From assembly GCA_025024175.1 (NCBI GenBank), contig QCXZ01000047.1, forward strand, positions 558,001-622,000: a stretch of 64,000 nt of DNA, given 5' to 3'. A program made the position numbers and the translations under genes. Positions 22,890-32,820 of this stretch are shown here, piece by piece. The DNA comes from Rhyzopertha dominica (Eukaryota > Arthropoda > Insecta > Coleoptera > Bostrichidae). The first letter of the stretch is position 1; each line of letters begins with the position of its first letter. Under the pieces are notes generated by a model. It searched no databases. It saw only the letters and a program-made list of their open reading frames with translations, and was not told where the DNA came from.

Positions 22890-23135
22890 ATGGGAACCAA
22901 GCAATCAAAAGAAGAACAGATAATAGTACAAGCGGCTGGAACAGGTCAAAATAATGCAACACAAGAGCAATTCTCCAGGACAGAGTGGTTACTTGCAGCT
23001 ATCATATTATTCTTAGGGGTAGTTGTTCTACTTGCTGCAATACGCTATTGTCGTCATCAATTAAGAAGAATCGTTAGACAAGAAATAGCCAAAAGCGAAC
23101 TAAGCAAGAGCAGAGAAAACGTAGTGTCATCGTAA
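22890..23135 (+). CDS. Small predicted acylated membrane protein upstream of gag
   Basis: 81 codons starting MGTKQSKEEQ, a good N-myristoylation context (Gly2, Ser6). A single hydrophobic span follows (about residues 33-51, WLLAAIILFLGVVVLLAAI), then a basic stretch (RYCRHQLRRIVRQE) and a charged, Ser-rich tail. It ends 41 bases before the gag start. No such protein is part of the standard gypsy gag-pol set. Predicted topology is acylated N-terminus, one membrane helix and a positive flank, which would place it at a cellular membrane. The role is unknown; helping assembly or membrane targeting of gag particles is only a guess. The intact frame in a young element suggests it is used. Confidence 0.65.
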   Translation: MGTKQSKEEQIIVQAAGTGQNNATQEQFSRTEWLLAAIILFLGVVVLLAAIRYCRHQLRRIVRQEIAKSELSKSRENVVSS

Positions 23136-23176
23136 AATAGTGCGGGTAGAAAAAAAAGTGATGTGTTGCGCGGGTG

Positions 23177-24463
23177 ATGTTTCTAAATCGGTTTACGGAA
23201 CTTAACAACGAGGCTAGGATATTCAGGGATAATCTACGGAAGGACAATGCAACGAGACGTCAAGACATTGCAGTTATTAACCGTAAGTTACAGGATCTAG
23301 TATATATAAAAACACGCAAAGAACAGTTACAAGTGGAATACGGACTAAGTAAGAGTGAATCTACGAATGCGGAACTAATAAAAAAACTATCAATCAGTAT
23401 CGATAATAAAATATCTGAATGTGATGAAACTCTAAAGTTAAGATTGCAGCAACTCTCAAGTAATACTGAGTTAGATATAGATTTCAAAAATATCCGTGAC
23501 TGCACTGATCATACAATAAATTTAGAAACTAAACTATCCAATATGACAGAAAAATTTGATTTTAAAACGGCATCTAGCCTGTTGCTTAAATTAGATGGTA
23601 AAGTGGAATCTGTACATCAACTAATTCAAGGAATCGAATTGTACGAACCAACGCTTATGCCAACAGCTAAACCCTTATTAATAAATTACGTTTTAAAGGC
23701 ATGTATTCCTCATAACGAAAAAATTAGGTTAAGTGATACTTATCAAAATGTAAGTGATTTGATTTCCGACTTAAGAAAATATTTTTTGCCTAAACAATCA
23801 GCACCTGCTCTTTTAATGCAACTGCAAAATTGTAGACAAATTGGTAAACCTTTAGATCAGTACGGACAAAATATTGCTGATTTAATGGCCAAATTAACCC
23901 TTGCTCAAGCTGGCGATAAGCAAGAAAACATAAATGTATTTAGAGGAGAAAACGAAAAGGTAGCTAGTGATGTATTTGCAAGAGATATTCAGAATGCTGA
24001 GCTGCGAACAATAATAAAGGCTCGGAATTATACTACACTAAACGAAGCTATTAATGCGGCAAAGGAAGAATCCATACAAAGTCTACCTGAGCCTAGTGTT
24101 TTTCATTTTAATCATCGACGCGGTAATGCCGGGAGAAATCAATTTTCACAAGGTAGTCGAAATCATATTCGTTCAGTAAAACACCAAAATTTACAGTACC
24201 GTAGTAGGCCAAATTTTACTCGTACATACCACAATTCAAATTTACATACACAAAATTCAAACTATCGCGGCCGGGGTAGATCCTCCAATCAGCAAAATTT
24301 TCCTGTCACTCAAAATAGCAATTACTATCAAAACACGTTTGCACAGCGAAATCGTATAAGACGACAAGATGGTGTTTATACAATTAATGCTGTTGACGGG
24401 CAACAGCCATCATCTTCAAATACTGTACAGGAACGCAGGTTTTTTCGTGCCCACACAGAATAA
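23177..24463 (+). CDS. gag: Gag, young gypsy
   Basis: 428 codons from the ATG at 23177. The N-terminal third is charged and predicted coiled coil (residues about 5-115). The middle carries the capsid-like segment of 17.6/gypsy-type gags (LLKLDGKVESVHQLIQGIEL, LRKYFLPKQSAPALLMQLQN, CRQIGKPLDQYGQNIADLMA). The C-terminus is rich in Arg, Gly, Asn and Gln (GRGRSSNQQN), an RNA-binding tail in place of a CCHC knuckle, which is absent. Its last 95 bases overlap pol in another frame. It forms the cytoplasmic particle in which reverse transcription takes place. Confidence 0.9.
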   Translation: MFLNRFTELNNEARIFRDNLRKDNATRRQDIAVINRKLQDLVYIKTRKEQLQVEYGLSKSESTNAELIKKLSISIDNKISECDETLKLRLQQLSSNTELDIDFKNIRDCTDHTINLETKLSNMTEKFDFKTASSLLLKLDGKVESVHQLIQGIELYEPTLMPTAKPLLINYVLKACIPHNEKIRLSDTYQNVSDLISDLRKYFLPKQSAPALLMQLQNCRQIGKPLDQYGQNIADLMAKLTLAQAGDKQENINVFRGENEKVASDVFARDIQNAELRTIIKARNYTTLNEAINAAKEESIQSLPEPSVFHFNHRRGNAGRNQFSQGSRNHIRSVKHQNLQYRSRPNFTRTYHNSNLHTQNSNYRGRGRSSNQQNFPVTQNSNYYQNTFAQRNRIRRQDGVYTINAVDGQQPSSSNTVQERRFFRAHTE

Positions 24464-26741
24464 TAAGGCCACAGTTTTTAACATAAATGGTTTAAATTAC
24501 ATAAAACTACATTATGGAGAAACGGAAATACTACTTTTGATCGATACAGGTGCTTCAGTTAGTGCCATTTTTTCAAAAAATTTAAGTAAAAATGAAACAG
24601 TCAATACTGCAGAAATAATTACAATAAACGGTATATCTGGGTCAACGACTTCACTCGGATCAGCATACCTTTCCTTGCAAGCTGACAACGTCAGAATTTG
24701 TCATAAGTTTGTAGTTATAGAAACATTTAATAATGATTTTCATGGCATATTAGGTTCCGATTTTTTCGAAATATATAAAGCATGCATTAATTATGAAGAT
24801 AGAAATTTTACTTTTACTATAAATAATCAAAATAAATCACTTCCACTAGTATCAAAAGTGAAATATAACACTTCGATACCAGCGCGATGCGAAATAATAA
24901 CATTTTGTAGTGTTAGTACAAAAAACGATTGTGTTGTTTTACCACAGGAAATAGGAAAAGGAATTTTTGTGGCAAGTAGTTTAGCTCATCCAAAAGAAAA
25001 CAAAATTCCTGTTAGATTATTGAATATACGAGAGGAGGACGTTGAAATTACAAATTTTGAACCACGTATTGCTAGTTTAGATGAATACGAAATTTGTTCT
25101 TTCCCAAAGAAATTATTATCAGTAGAACGAGTAGATCGAATTTTAGATTTAATTAAAGTAAGCCATTTAAACAGAGAAGAAAAACAAGCAGTTGAACACG
25201 TATGTGCAAAATTTGCTGATGTATTTCATTTACCGGATGATCCTCTTACAACAACAAATGTTTACGAACATAAAATTAGTCTTGAAGCTAATGCAACACC
25301 AGCATACATTAAACCGTACAGATTACCACAGGCACAAAAATCAGAAATAGAAAACCAAATTGATAAAATGTTGAAAGATGGTATTATTGAACCAGCTTGT
25401 TCACCATGGTCAGCACCATTGCTAATTGTTCCAAAAAAGTCAGATAATAGCGGAACGCGCAAATGGCGTGTAGTAATTGATTATAGAGCTTTAAATATGA
25501 TAATTCAAAATGACAAATTTCCTTTACCATGTATTACAGAAATTTTAGATTCTCTATCCGGAGCTATATATTTCTCACATTTAGACTTATCACAAGGTTA
25601 TTATCAAGTAGCATTAGACTCATCAAGTCGTCCCTGTACGGCATTTAGTACAACCAAAGGACAATTCCAGATGACTAGGTTGCCCATGGGATTGAAATCA
25701 AGTCCCAGCGCTTTTTCAAGAGCAATGACAATTGCNATGTCAGGTTTAAACTATGAATCATGTTTTATTTATTTAGATGACCTTATCGTATTTGGAAAAA
25801 ACTTAATCGATCATAATAAAAATTTGGTTAAAGTTTTACAGAGATTGCGTCATGTTAAATTAAAGCTTAATCCAAGTAAGTGCGATTTTTTACGTAAAGA
25901 AATTTTATATTTGGGACACGTTATTTCCGAATCAGGTGTTTCCCCTGATCCAGAAAAAATTCACGCGATTAAAAATTTTCCTACGCCACACGATGCACAA
26001 TCCACCAAAAGATTTGTTGCATTTGCAAATTACTATAGAAAATTTATTGAAAATTTTGCTAATATAGCAGCACCTCTAAATTATTTAACGCGGAAAAACG
26101 TACCATTCAAATGGAGCGAAGAATGCGAAAAAGCATTTAAAAAGCTAAAATTACTTCTTTCAAGTCCACCGGTACTACAATACCCAGATTTTACAGAAAA
26201 TAATACTTTTATATTAAAAACGGACGCATCAGGAACAGCAATTGGAGCAGTTTTAACAAATAGTAATGACCAACCTGTTGCTTTTGCTAGTAGAATGTTG
26301 AATAAAGCAGAGAGAAACTACTGTACAATTGAAAAAGAATTGTTAGCTATTGTTTGGGGAATAAAACATTTTAGGCCATACCTGTACGGAAGGAAGTTTA
26401 TCATATGTACAGATCACAAACCATTGCTCTATCTATTTGGAATGACAAATCCATCAAGCCGATTAACTAAATTTCGATTGATTCTGGAAGAGTATGATTT
26501 CGAGGTACAATACATAAAAGGAAAAAGTAATATTGTAGCAGATGCTCTTTCTAGGATTAAAATCAACGAATTACGCGAGCTATCAGGAAAAGTTACAGCA
26601 ACAGTAGCCGCAATAAGTCGTGCTCAGACAAGGAAAGTACGCCAAGTAGGTTTATCACAAGACAAAAATGAAGGCGACATGACTAGGACTGATCACCCTG
26701 GAATTGTTGAACTTCTTAAAAAAAAACAAAAAAGCCATTGA
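24369..26741 (+). CDS. pol: Pol: protease, reverse transcriptase, RNase H (young gypsy)
   Basis: Frame is +1 relative to gag; a slip in the overlap (24369-24463) is needed, for example around GGTTTTTTC at 24439. Protease: LLLIDTGASVSAIF near 24535. RT: WRVVIDYRALN near 25464, SHLDLSQGYYQVAL near 25577, LPMGLKSSPSAF near 25681, YLDDLIVFG near 25768 (catalytic Asp pair kept). RNase H: LKTDASGTAIGAVL near 26215, EKELLAIVWGIKHFRPYLYG near 26334, CTDHKPL near 26408. X at 25735 is an N. The frame ends at 26741 after an A-run, and the integrase is reached only through two frameshifts. Confidence 0.92.
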   Translation: MVFIQLMLLTGNSHHLQILYRNAGFFVPTQNNKATVFNINGLNYIKLHYGETEILLLIDTGASVSAIFSKNLSKNETVNTAEIITINGISGSTTSLGSAYLSLQADNVRICHKFVVIETFNNDFHGILGSDFFEIYKACINYEDRNFTFTINNQNKSLPLVSKVKYNTSIPARCEIITFCSVSTKNDCVVLPQEIGKGIFVASSLAHPKENKIPVRLLNIREEDVEITNFEPRIASLDEYEICSFPKKLLSVERVDRILDLIKVSHLNREEKQAVEHVCAKFADVFHLPDDPLTTTNVYEHKISLEANATPAYIKPYRLPQAQKSEIENQIDKMLKDGIIEPACSPWSAPLLIVPKKSDNSGTRKWRVVIDYRALNMIIQNDKFPLPCITEILDSLSGAIYFSHLDLSQGYYQVALDSSSRPCTAFSTTKGQFQMTRLPMGLKSSPSAFSRAMTIXMSGLNYESCFIYLDDLIVFGKNLIDHNKNLVKVLQRLRHVKLKLNPSKCDFLRKEILYLGHVISESGVSPDPEKIHAIKNFPTPHDAQSTKRFVAFANYYRKFIENFANIAAPLNYLTRKNVPFKWSEECEKAFKKLKLLLSSPPVLQYPDFTENNTFILKTDASGTAIGAVLTNSNDQPVAFASRMLNKAERNYCTIEKELLAIVWGIKHFRPYLYGRKFIICTDHKPLLYLFGMTNPSSRLTKFRLILEEYDFEVQYIKGKSNIVADALSRIKINELRELSGKVTATVAAISRAQTRKVRQVGLSQDKNEGDMTRTDHPGIVELLKKKQKSH

Positions 26742-28103
26742 ACTTAGACCGGTCAGCAATTTTAACGAATTTAAGAAAATGCAGAAAGCTAAAGACTATG
26801 AGTACTCAAATGAAAAATTATCTACGATGCATCGTCATGTATTATTTACTGTAAATGGAGTTCTTGCTCAACGTCAGACCTTCGAGAGTCGTTGAAAGAT
26901 CTTCAATATATTTGTGCACAATATAATATTACAGAATTATTTATTGTTAAAAATAGTCAATTCAAGCAAATCAAGTTATTCCTAAAAGAAATGCAAGAGT
27001 ATGTAAATTCTTTAAAATTAGACAATGTAAAGTTATCGATTTTTACTAATGTAATTACAATTACAGACTTACCAACAAGACAGCTTATTCTAAATGACTT
27101 TCACATACTACCGACAGGTGGTCATGCGGGAATTAATAGAATGTTCATTAATATTAAAAGATATTACACCTGGACTGGGTTACATTCAGATGTACAAAAA
27201 TTTGTTCAAAGATGTGATGATTGCCAACGATATAAGCATTCAAAGCCACACATTGAGCCTCTTGACATAACAGCTACAGCTTCAGCGGCATTTCAGAAAA
27301 TATTTTTAGATTTAGTCGGTCCATTGGAAACGGACATTAATGGTTATAAATATATTCTTACAATTCAGTGTGACTTATCAAAATTTGTTGAGGCATATCC
27401 ATTAACCAATAAGGAAGCCATTACTGTAGCTAATTCGTTTGTAAATAACTTTATATTAAGGTATGGTATACCACTGGAAATCGTTACAGATAAAGGAACC
27501 GAATTTTTATCATCAATTTTTACTGAAGTGTGTAAAATTTTGCAAATTAAGCAGTTAACATCTACGGCATACCACCATCAAACTCTAGGTGCTTTAGAAA
27601 ACAATCACAAACATTTGGGTGCATATTTGCGTATACAGACAGCTCATCATTCAGAAGCATGGAGCACTTGGTTACCTTTTTGGTGTTTCTCTTATAATAC
27701 AAGCGTACACACAGAAACAAAATACACACTTTTCGAATTAGTATTTGGCCAGATTGCACGATTACCGTCAAACATTCAAGAAACAATTGATCCTTTATAT
27801 GCCTTTGACAATTATCCACTAGAACTTAAATTTAGAATTCAGCAAGCAAGCGAGGACGCAAGAAAGAATTTGTTACATTCAAAATTTAAAAGAAAAAATA
27901 CATATGATCAGCGCAGTACAACATGTGTTAATTATAAACCAGGAAATCTAGTTTTAGTGAAGAATGAAAACCAGAATAAAATGCAACCATTGTTTAAAGG
28001 CCCTTATGAAGTAATACAAGAAGTTAGTCCAAATTTAGTTATTAAGGTAAACGATAAGGAAGTAACAGTTCATAAAAATAGAGTAAAATTATACTACAAG
28101 TAA
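26720..28103 (+). CDS. Integrase part of pol (young gypsy)
   Basis: 26720-26877 is open in the next frame; from about 26878 the original frame resumes to the stop at 28103, so two one-base lesions (an A9 run near 26718, and near 26877) cancel. Domains: HHCC zinc region (FHILPTGGHAG, then CDDCQRYK); DDE core with Asp in FLDLVGPLE near 27306, Asp in TDKGTEFLSS near 27487 and Glu in GALENNHKHLGA near 27588; C-terminal GPY/F-like KGPYEVIQEV near 27997. All catalytic residues are present. It inserts the cDNA into the genome. Frameshifts in homopolymers may be sequencing errors, in which case the element could be intact. Confidence 0.85.
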
Positions 28104-28245
28104 AGTAATATAAAGTAATAATTCGACATATCTAATTATATTGTTTAACCTTAGATTAGCAGTCATTTAATTACACTTAATTGCAGATTAATTTTAGAGC
28201 CATATATACCTACTTAGTGTAAGAAAAAAAAACAATTTTTTTTCT

Positions 28246-28262
28246 TTGTTCCCCAGGGAAGG
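28246..28262 (+). other. Polypurine tract region before the 3' LTR
   Basis: CCCCAGGGAAGG abuts the LTR start TGTAATAG; AGGGAAGG is the likely plus-strand primer. Confidence 0.6.
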
Positions 28263-28591
28263 TGTAATAGAGAATTAATGCTGATTCTTATGGGTTAATG
28301 ACATATTCATGTGTAATCATCCAGGAAATGCAAGGCATTTCAATTGACCTACATTTTCCGACTTGCAGTAGTTTGTTAACCTTAAGTATCGCTGACCATA
28401 GCAAAAGCTATGTCCACTTGAAGACATGTGCAATATAAAGACAGGAGAGTGCGATGACCAGGGAAGTAGTAGTAGCATGTAAGCTGAATGTGTAATCCAT
28501 CGTGAGACGAATATACAACCTTGGGAGACAAGAAGTTGTTTTATTTTACAAATCATGCTAACCCACAAGAAGAGCTACTAACAACATTACA
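28263..28591 (+). repeat. 3' LTR of the young gypsy
   Basis: 329 bp, one visible difference from the 5' LTR. Followed by CCTG, the right copy of the target duplication. Confidence 0.95.
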
Positions 28592-28935
28592 CCTGGTTTC
28601 CTATCAACGCTTTTACATCTAGACCAATTCCAGTAAGTTTAATAATGTATGAATCCAGAGTACGTTTGTTTCATCAAATTAGTCGATATTCCATGAGTCA
28701 TAAATGTAATAGCAGTATTAGCAGGTACTAAAGTTTCTGTTTCGCCGTTGTCTTCCAATCCCACCATTTCACCTTTCGAAGTGTTCAAACCTTGTCTGCT
28801 TTATTAAGGGTATCCATCTTTGATTTTAATGGTTTTAGAAGGCTGGTTTTCTGTAAATGTCAGTAGCATTTTTGTCCTAAGAAATATGATTGAAGTTTAA
28901 CCAAATTTGATGCTGCTGGTGTCATATTGATTAAT
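28592..28935 (-). pseudogene. P-element/THAP9-like transposase, upstream piece
   Basis: Minus strand, in order: MTPAASNLVKLQSYFLGQKC near 28910; SKGEMVGLEDNGETETLVPA near 28780, then NTAITFMTHGISTNLMKQ (the GFEDLG...ALVFMVRGI...WKQP pattern of THAP9/P transposases); and SYIIKLTGIGLDVKALIGNQ ending at the gypsy insertion point, where the family has the CDQG catalytic-region motif. Frames shift two or three times. The continuation is at 22507-22313. The upstream THAP domain is not attached; the 2.3-kb THAP fragment is a separate locus. Confidence 0.6.
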
Positions 28936-29375
28936 TTTGTCAGCGAGCTTTGTTTTGCGAGAAGTTTCTCAAGCCAGTAGCTGCTTTTCTTCGCAATAAG
29001 GGTCTTCTCTCAGTTCTGTACCTCGATGACTTTCTTTTAGTTGGCCATTCCTACCAGACTTGTGTTAAGAATGCAGAGATAACTTGTTCGCTCTTACAGG
29101 AACTTGGTTTTCTTATAAATTTTGAAAAGAGTTTGTTTCGCAGGCTTGCACATATTTGGGGTTTGTTTATAACTATTAAAATTTGACCATTTCTATCCCG
29201 GAAGATTAGAAGATTAAAACGTTGAGTTTGTTAAATAAACTTAACTCCTCTTCTTCCTGCTCTATTGGGAAATTTGCCAAGCTCATTGATGTTCTGGTGT
29301 GAATCTGCCCTGCTCCAAAGTATCGTGGCTGTTTCTTCTTCTAGGTTGATATCTATCCTTGTGTCCATAACTGGG
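28936..29375 (+). pseudogene. DIRS-type reverse transcriptase fragment
   Basis: FCEKFLKPVAAFLRNKGLLS, VLYLDDFLLVGHSYQTCVKN and LLQELGFLINFEKS match the RT palm of DIRS elements (tyrosine-recombinase retrotransposons), with YLDD intact. After a frameshift comes LLNKLNSSSSCSIGKFAKLI then CPAPKYR, also DIRS-like. It is oriented opposite to the DIRS remnant at 32.5-34.3 kb and is probably a separate copy or an inverted part of it. Confidence 0.75.
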
Positions 29376-29478
29376 ACATGATAAATTTTGCTGTTGTGTC
29401 ATTTAAATGCCGTAACCCATCGCCCTGATTAACTTTTGTAACTAAATATTTTCTTTTCGACTTCAATGCTGCCATAGC

Positions 29479-32284
29479 GTGCTGCAATATTCGTATTTTG
29501 AGATACAAAACATTTTCCTTGTTGGTATCTCCGGCCCTATAGATGTTAGTTTTGTACATGTCACGTCTTTGGAACAGCTATGGATACAGGTAGACATACA
29601 GAAGTGCCGTTTGGCATTGGGAGTCATGTATCGCCCGCCTGGTTCGCCTGTTGCTGCACTAAATGAACTGGAGACTGTTCTTCATCATATGTACTTGTCT
29701 TATGATGAACTTGTGGTTGTTGGAGATATTAACATTGATATTCTTGGGACTGACCAGCCGAGTACCGTCCGGCTAGTTAATGTGCTCTCGCAGGTTGGTT
29801 TGAGACACATTGTCAGAAAGCCTACTAGGAATGGGGAAAATTTTGCTTCACTGATAGACATTATTTGCATTGATAATAAAAGAGAACTACTTCAGTGTAA
29901 ACATGTTGATTTGAGCGAGGAGACCGACCATATGATGACTTGATGCGAGCTGGACTTGCGCGTGCCCATTATTCCGACTCGTTCTGTCACGTATAGGGAC
30001 TTCAAACACATCAGTCTGGAAAATTTTGAGAGAGACTGTTTTCTTGTTGGATGGGGGAATATAGAACGTATTCAGGCTATTGATGACAAAATTGCTTTTA
30101 TCAACTCTGCGATATTAAGTTTGTTCGATGTGCATGCTCCACTAAAGACTGTGTCACTCAGACGTAAGCATAGTCCATATTTCACAGACAACATAAAGAT
30201 GCTTATAAAAATGAAAAACAATGCCTTTCATAAATATAAGCGGTCACGTTCTTTGACAAAGCTAGAATATTACAAACAACTGAAAAACTTTCTATCTACA
30301 GCAATTAAACAGGAAAAAGCCGCTTATACCCGTGGACGCATTGAAGCTTGCGGGGGAAATTCTCGTGAACTATGGCGTGTGTTTGACAGCTTAAATATAC
30401 ACAAAAAGCCGTATGTTTCAGTGCCTGAGAATCTGAAAGATGTAGATGCGATTAATGCACACTTCAGGCACAGCGAAGCGAGCACGCGGGCTGCGGTGGA
30501 CGGACTCAAGAACAATATCTTGACTAAGAACATGGCGAAGCTCAATGGTTTTGCTGCTGTCACCGAATGTGAAGTGACTGCTGTTATCAGGTCACTGAAA
30601 TCGAACGCTCTTGGAATAGACATGATCAACTTGAAAATGATTAAGCATGTGCTGCCCTTTTGCGTAATTGCCATCACCCATATCATAAATTACTGCCTTA
30701 TCAATGGCTTAGTGCCAACTCTTTGGAAGAAAGCCTTAATAACACAATTGCCTAAAGGAAACCGAGTTGTGACAATAAACGACTTGAGACCTGTGAGCGT
30801 TTTGTGTACTCTTAGCAAAGTCCTGGAAATCGTCGTGCAGAGGCAGTTTTCCGCACACCTTAACCGGAACGGCATACTACCGGTTAATCAGTCTGCTTTT
30901 AGGAAACACCACAGTACAACTACAGCTTTGACTAGAATAACAGATGACATTGTCCGTCAGATTGATGAAAAAAGGGTTAGCTTCCTATGTCTTCTTGACT
31001 ATTCAAAGGCTTTCGACTCGATTTATCGTGAGCTACTTCTATCTAAGCTTCAATACTATGGCATAAAGGGTACTGCGTTCAATTGGTTTACCAGCTTTCT
31101 GTCCGATCGAGTACAGGCGGTTAGAATCGATGGCGCGACATCAGACTGGATTACGACAGCATATGGGGTGCCTCAGGGTAGTGTGCTAGGCCCCTTAGCT
31201 TATAGCGTATATATTGCCGACTTTCCTCAAATGATGCCTGAGAATTGGGGAGTGCATTGCTATGCGGACGACATTCAATGTTACGTGTCGTGCTTTCCGG
31301 ATGAAGCCAATCAGAGTATAGGTGTAATTAACGAGGCTGTTCAATCGATCGTTGACTGGTCGTACATTAATGGTCTTCAACTGAATGCGAGAAAAACTCA
31401 GGTGATGTGTACCGGCTCTGTAAATTGCATTCGGAAAATGCCAGTGTCTTAGTGTGATTCTACTAAACTCTGAAGTGATTACTCTCTCCAAGGAAGTGAA
31501 AAACCTGGGTGTTGTAATAGACCCTCATCCGTCCTTTGAGCAACATGCTGTACGTAAGTCATCAATAGGGTGGTGGAAATTGAAATGTCTGTGGAAGTAC
31601 AAGAACACATTATCACCGGAAATAAAATGGAAACTTGCCAGTGCACTGGTACTCTGTCACATAGATTATTGTAACACAGTGTACTACAAATTTCTGAGTA
31701 ATTCAGTGAGGGACAAACTTCAATTATTGCAAAATACATGTCTACGGTTCTCATTTTTAATAGGTTACAGGGACCATGTCACCCCATATTACAGACAGTT
31801 TAAAATACTAAAACTTAATGAGAGATATATACTGTCGTTTTGAGTGCTTTTGCGGAGGATTATTTCTAGTGGGTTGCCAACATATCTTTGCGAACGTCTT
31901 ACTGGGAGATCCGATATTCATGATGTAGACTTGCGTTTTGTAGATAGTCTTTCTATTCCTAGACATAAAACTCAGAAATTCAAAGGTAGTTTTGAATATA
32001 CTGCTGCCATATTGCNTAATCACTACACTGACATATTCTCTGAAAAATGTAGTCTTANAACGTTCAAGAATAAAATATCTTGTAAACTGCAAGAATTATA
32101 TGAGAGGTAGGGACATTTGTATCTGTTTCAAGTATCTATCTATGTTTGCTTTATACTCAACTGTTGGTTTTTTGGATTAAATTAATCTGCTAATTTTATA
32201 TGGAACTGCCCCTAATGTAAAACGGCTCTGCCGATTTAGAGAGCTTTTGAATTATGTATACCTTGTACATTGCTAAATAAATAG

Positions 32285-32315
<31 letters not shown>

Positions 32316-32340
32316 CCTTTTGTCGAGGCAACCCAATACT
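29479..32340 (+). pseudogene. Jockey/CR1-like LINE, 5'-truncated
   Basis: Endonuclease from about 29500 (LALGVMYRPPGSPVAALNEL, VVVGDINIDIL), linker (RRKHSPYFTDNIKMLIKMKN), and RT with LSKVLEIVVQRQFSAHL, QSAFRKHHSTTTALTRITDD near 30890, LDYSKAFDSIYRELL near 30996, YGVPQGSVLGPLAYSVYI near 31160 and YADDIQCYVSC near 31261 (FADD kept). Thumb to 32110. Lesions: TGA at 29941, a frameshift near 31448, TGA at 31841, Ns at 32016 and 32058. AATAAATAG at 32276 and a (TAT)n tail to about 32311 mark the 3' end. The first half of the endonuclease is missing. Confidence 0.9.
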
Positions 32341-32495
32341 TTGTAGTAGTAGAAAATGTATTAATAATTAATAATAATAATTAAATAATTAATAATTAAA
32401 ATTAATGTTCTGTTTCAAAGCACTGTTTATTGTAACAGAAGTGCCAGTAGTGCTTTTAGTAGGTTTTGTATCTGAAAATAAAAATATATAGAAGA

Positions 32496-32806
32496 TTTTA
32501 CGATCACACGAACTTACCTGTGAAGTTTGATCGGAATTATATTAGGCATCTTGCTCGAAGAAATCACTGTAATTTCACTAGTAGTACCGCTAATTGTCGC
32601 TAGGTGGATCACAAAGTTTAAAGAGAAGAAGATTCCTGCTTACTGTGTAGGGTGGCCCGGAGCCACATCCGCACCACGTTATTCGCTCAAAATACTTTTG
32701 CAACATCACAAGGCTTAAACACAGGATCGAACTTCACAGGTAAGTTCGTTTAATCGTAAAATTATATTACGGCATCTCGCTCTCATCACTGTAATTTCAC
32801 TAGTAG
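32496..32806. repeat. Inverted plus direct repeats at the end of the DIRS remnant
   Basis: CGATCACACGAACTTACCTG... (32501-32532) is repeated inverted at 32725-32756 with three mismatches. A second module (TTATATTAGGCATC...ATCACTGTAATTTCACTAG, 32536-32584) recurs in direct orientation at 32762-32806. Mixed inverted and direct modules next to a tyrosine-recombinase gene fit the termini or internal complementary region of DIRS elements. Confidence 0.55.
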
Positions 32807-32820
32807 CAGTTTAAAGAAAC

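Larger units (their letters stand above)
22508..28591 (+). mobile_element. Near-complete young Ty3/gypsy retrotransposon
   Basis: 6084 bp with two 329-bp LTRs, a primer-binding site, a small predicted membrane-protein ORF, gag, protease-RT-RNase H, integrase and a polypurine tract. The LTRs differ at one position that I could find (22569 A, 28324 G), so insertion is recent. The 4-bp target duplication is CCGG on the left (22504-22507) and CCTG on the right (28592-28595), one mismatch. No envelope-like ORF lies between integrase and 3' LTR. One N (25735) and two compensating frameshifts near 26720 and 26877 are the visible lesions; assembly or homopolymer error is possible. Confidence 0.95.

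Noticed and set aside
24440..24450. A definite programmed +1 frameshift site
   Set aside because: The T6 run could equally be a one-base lesion; kept only as a question in the findings.
28104..28262. Envelope gene in the young gypsy
   Set aside because: Only 159 bases lie between the integrase stop and the 3' LTR, with no open frame.
22562..28568. 83-codon minus-strand frames as genes
   Set aside because: They lie within the two LTRs and exist twice only because the LTRs are identical.
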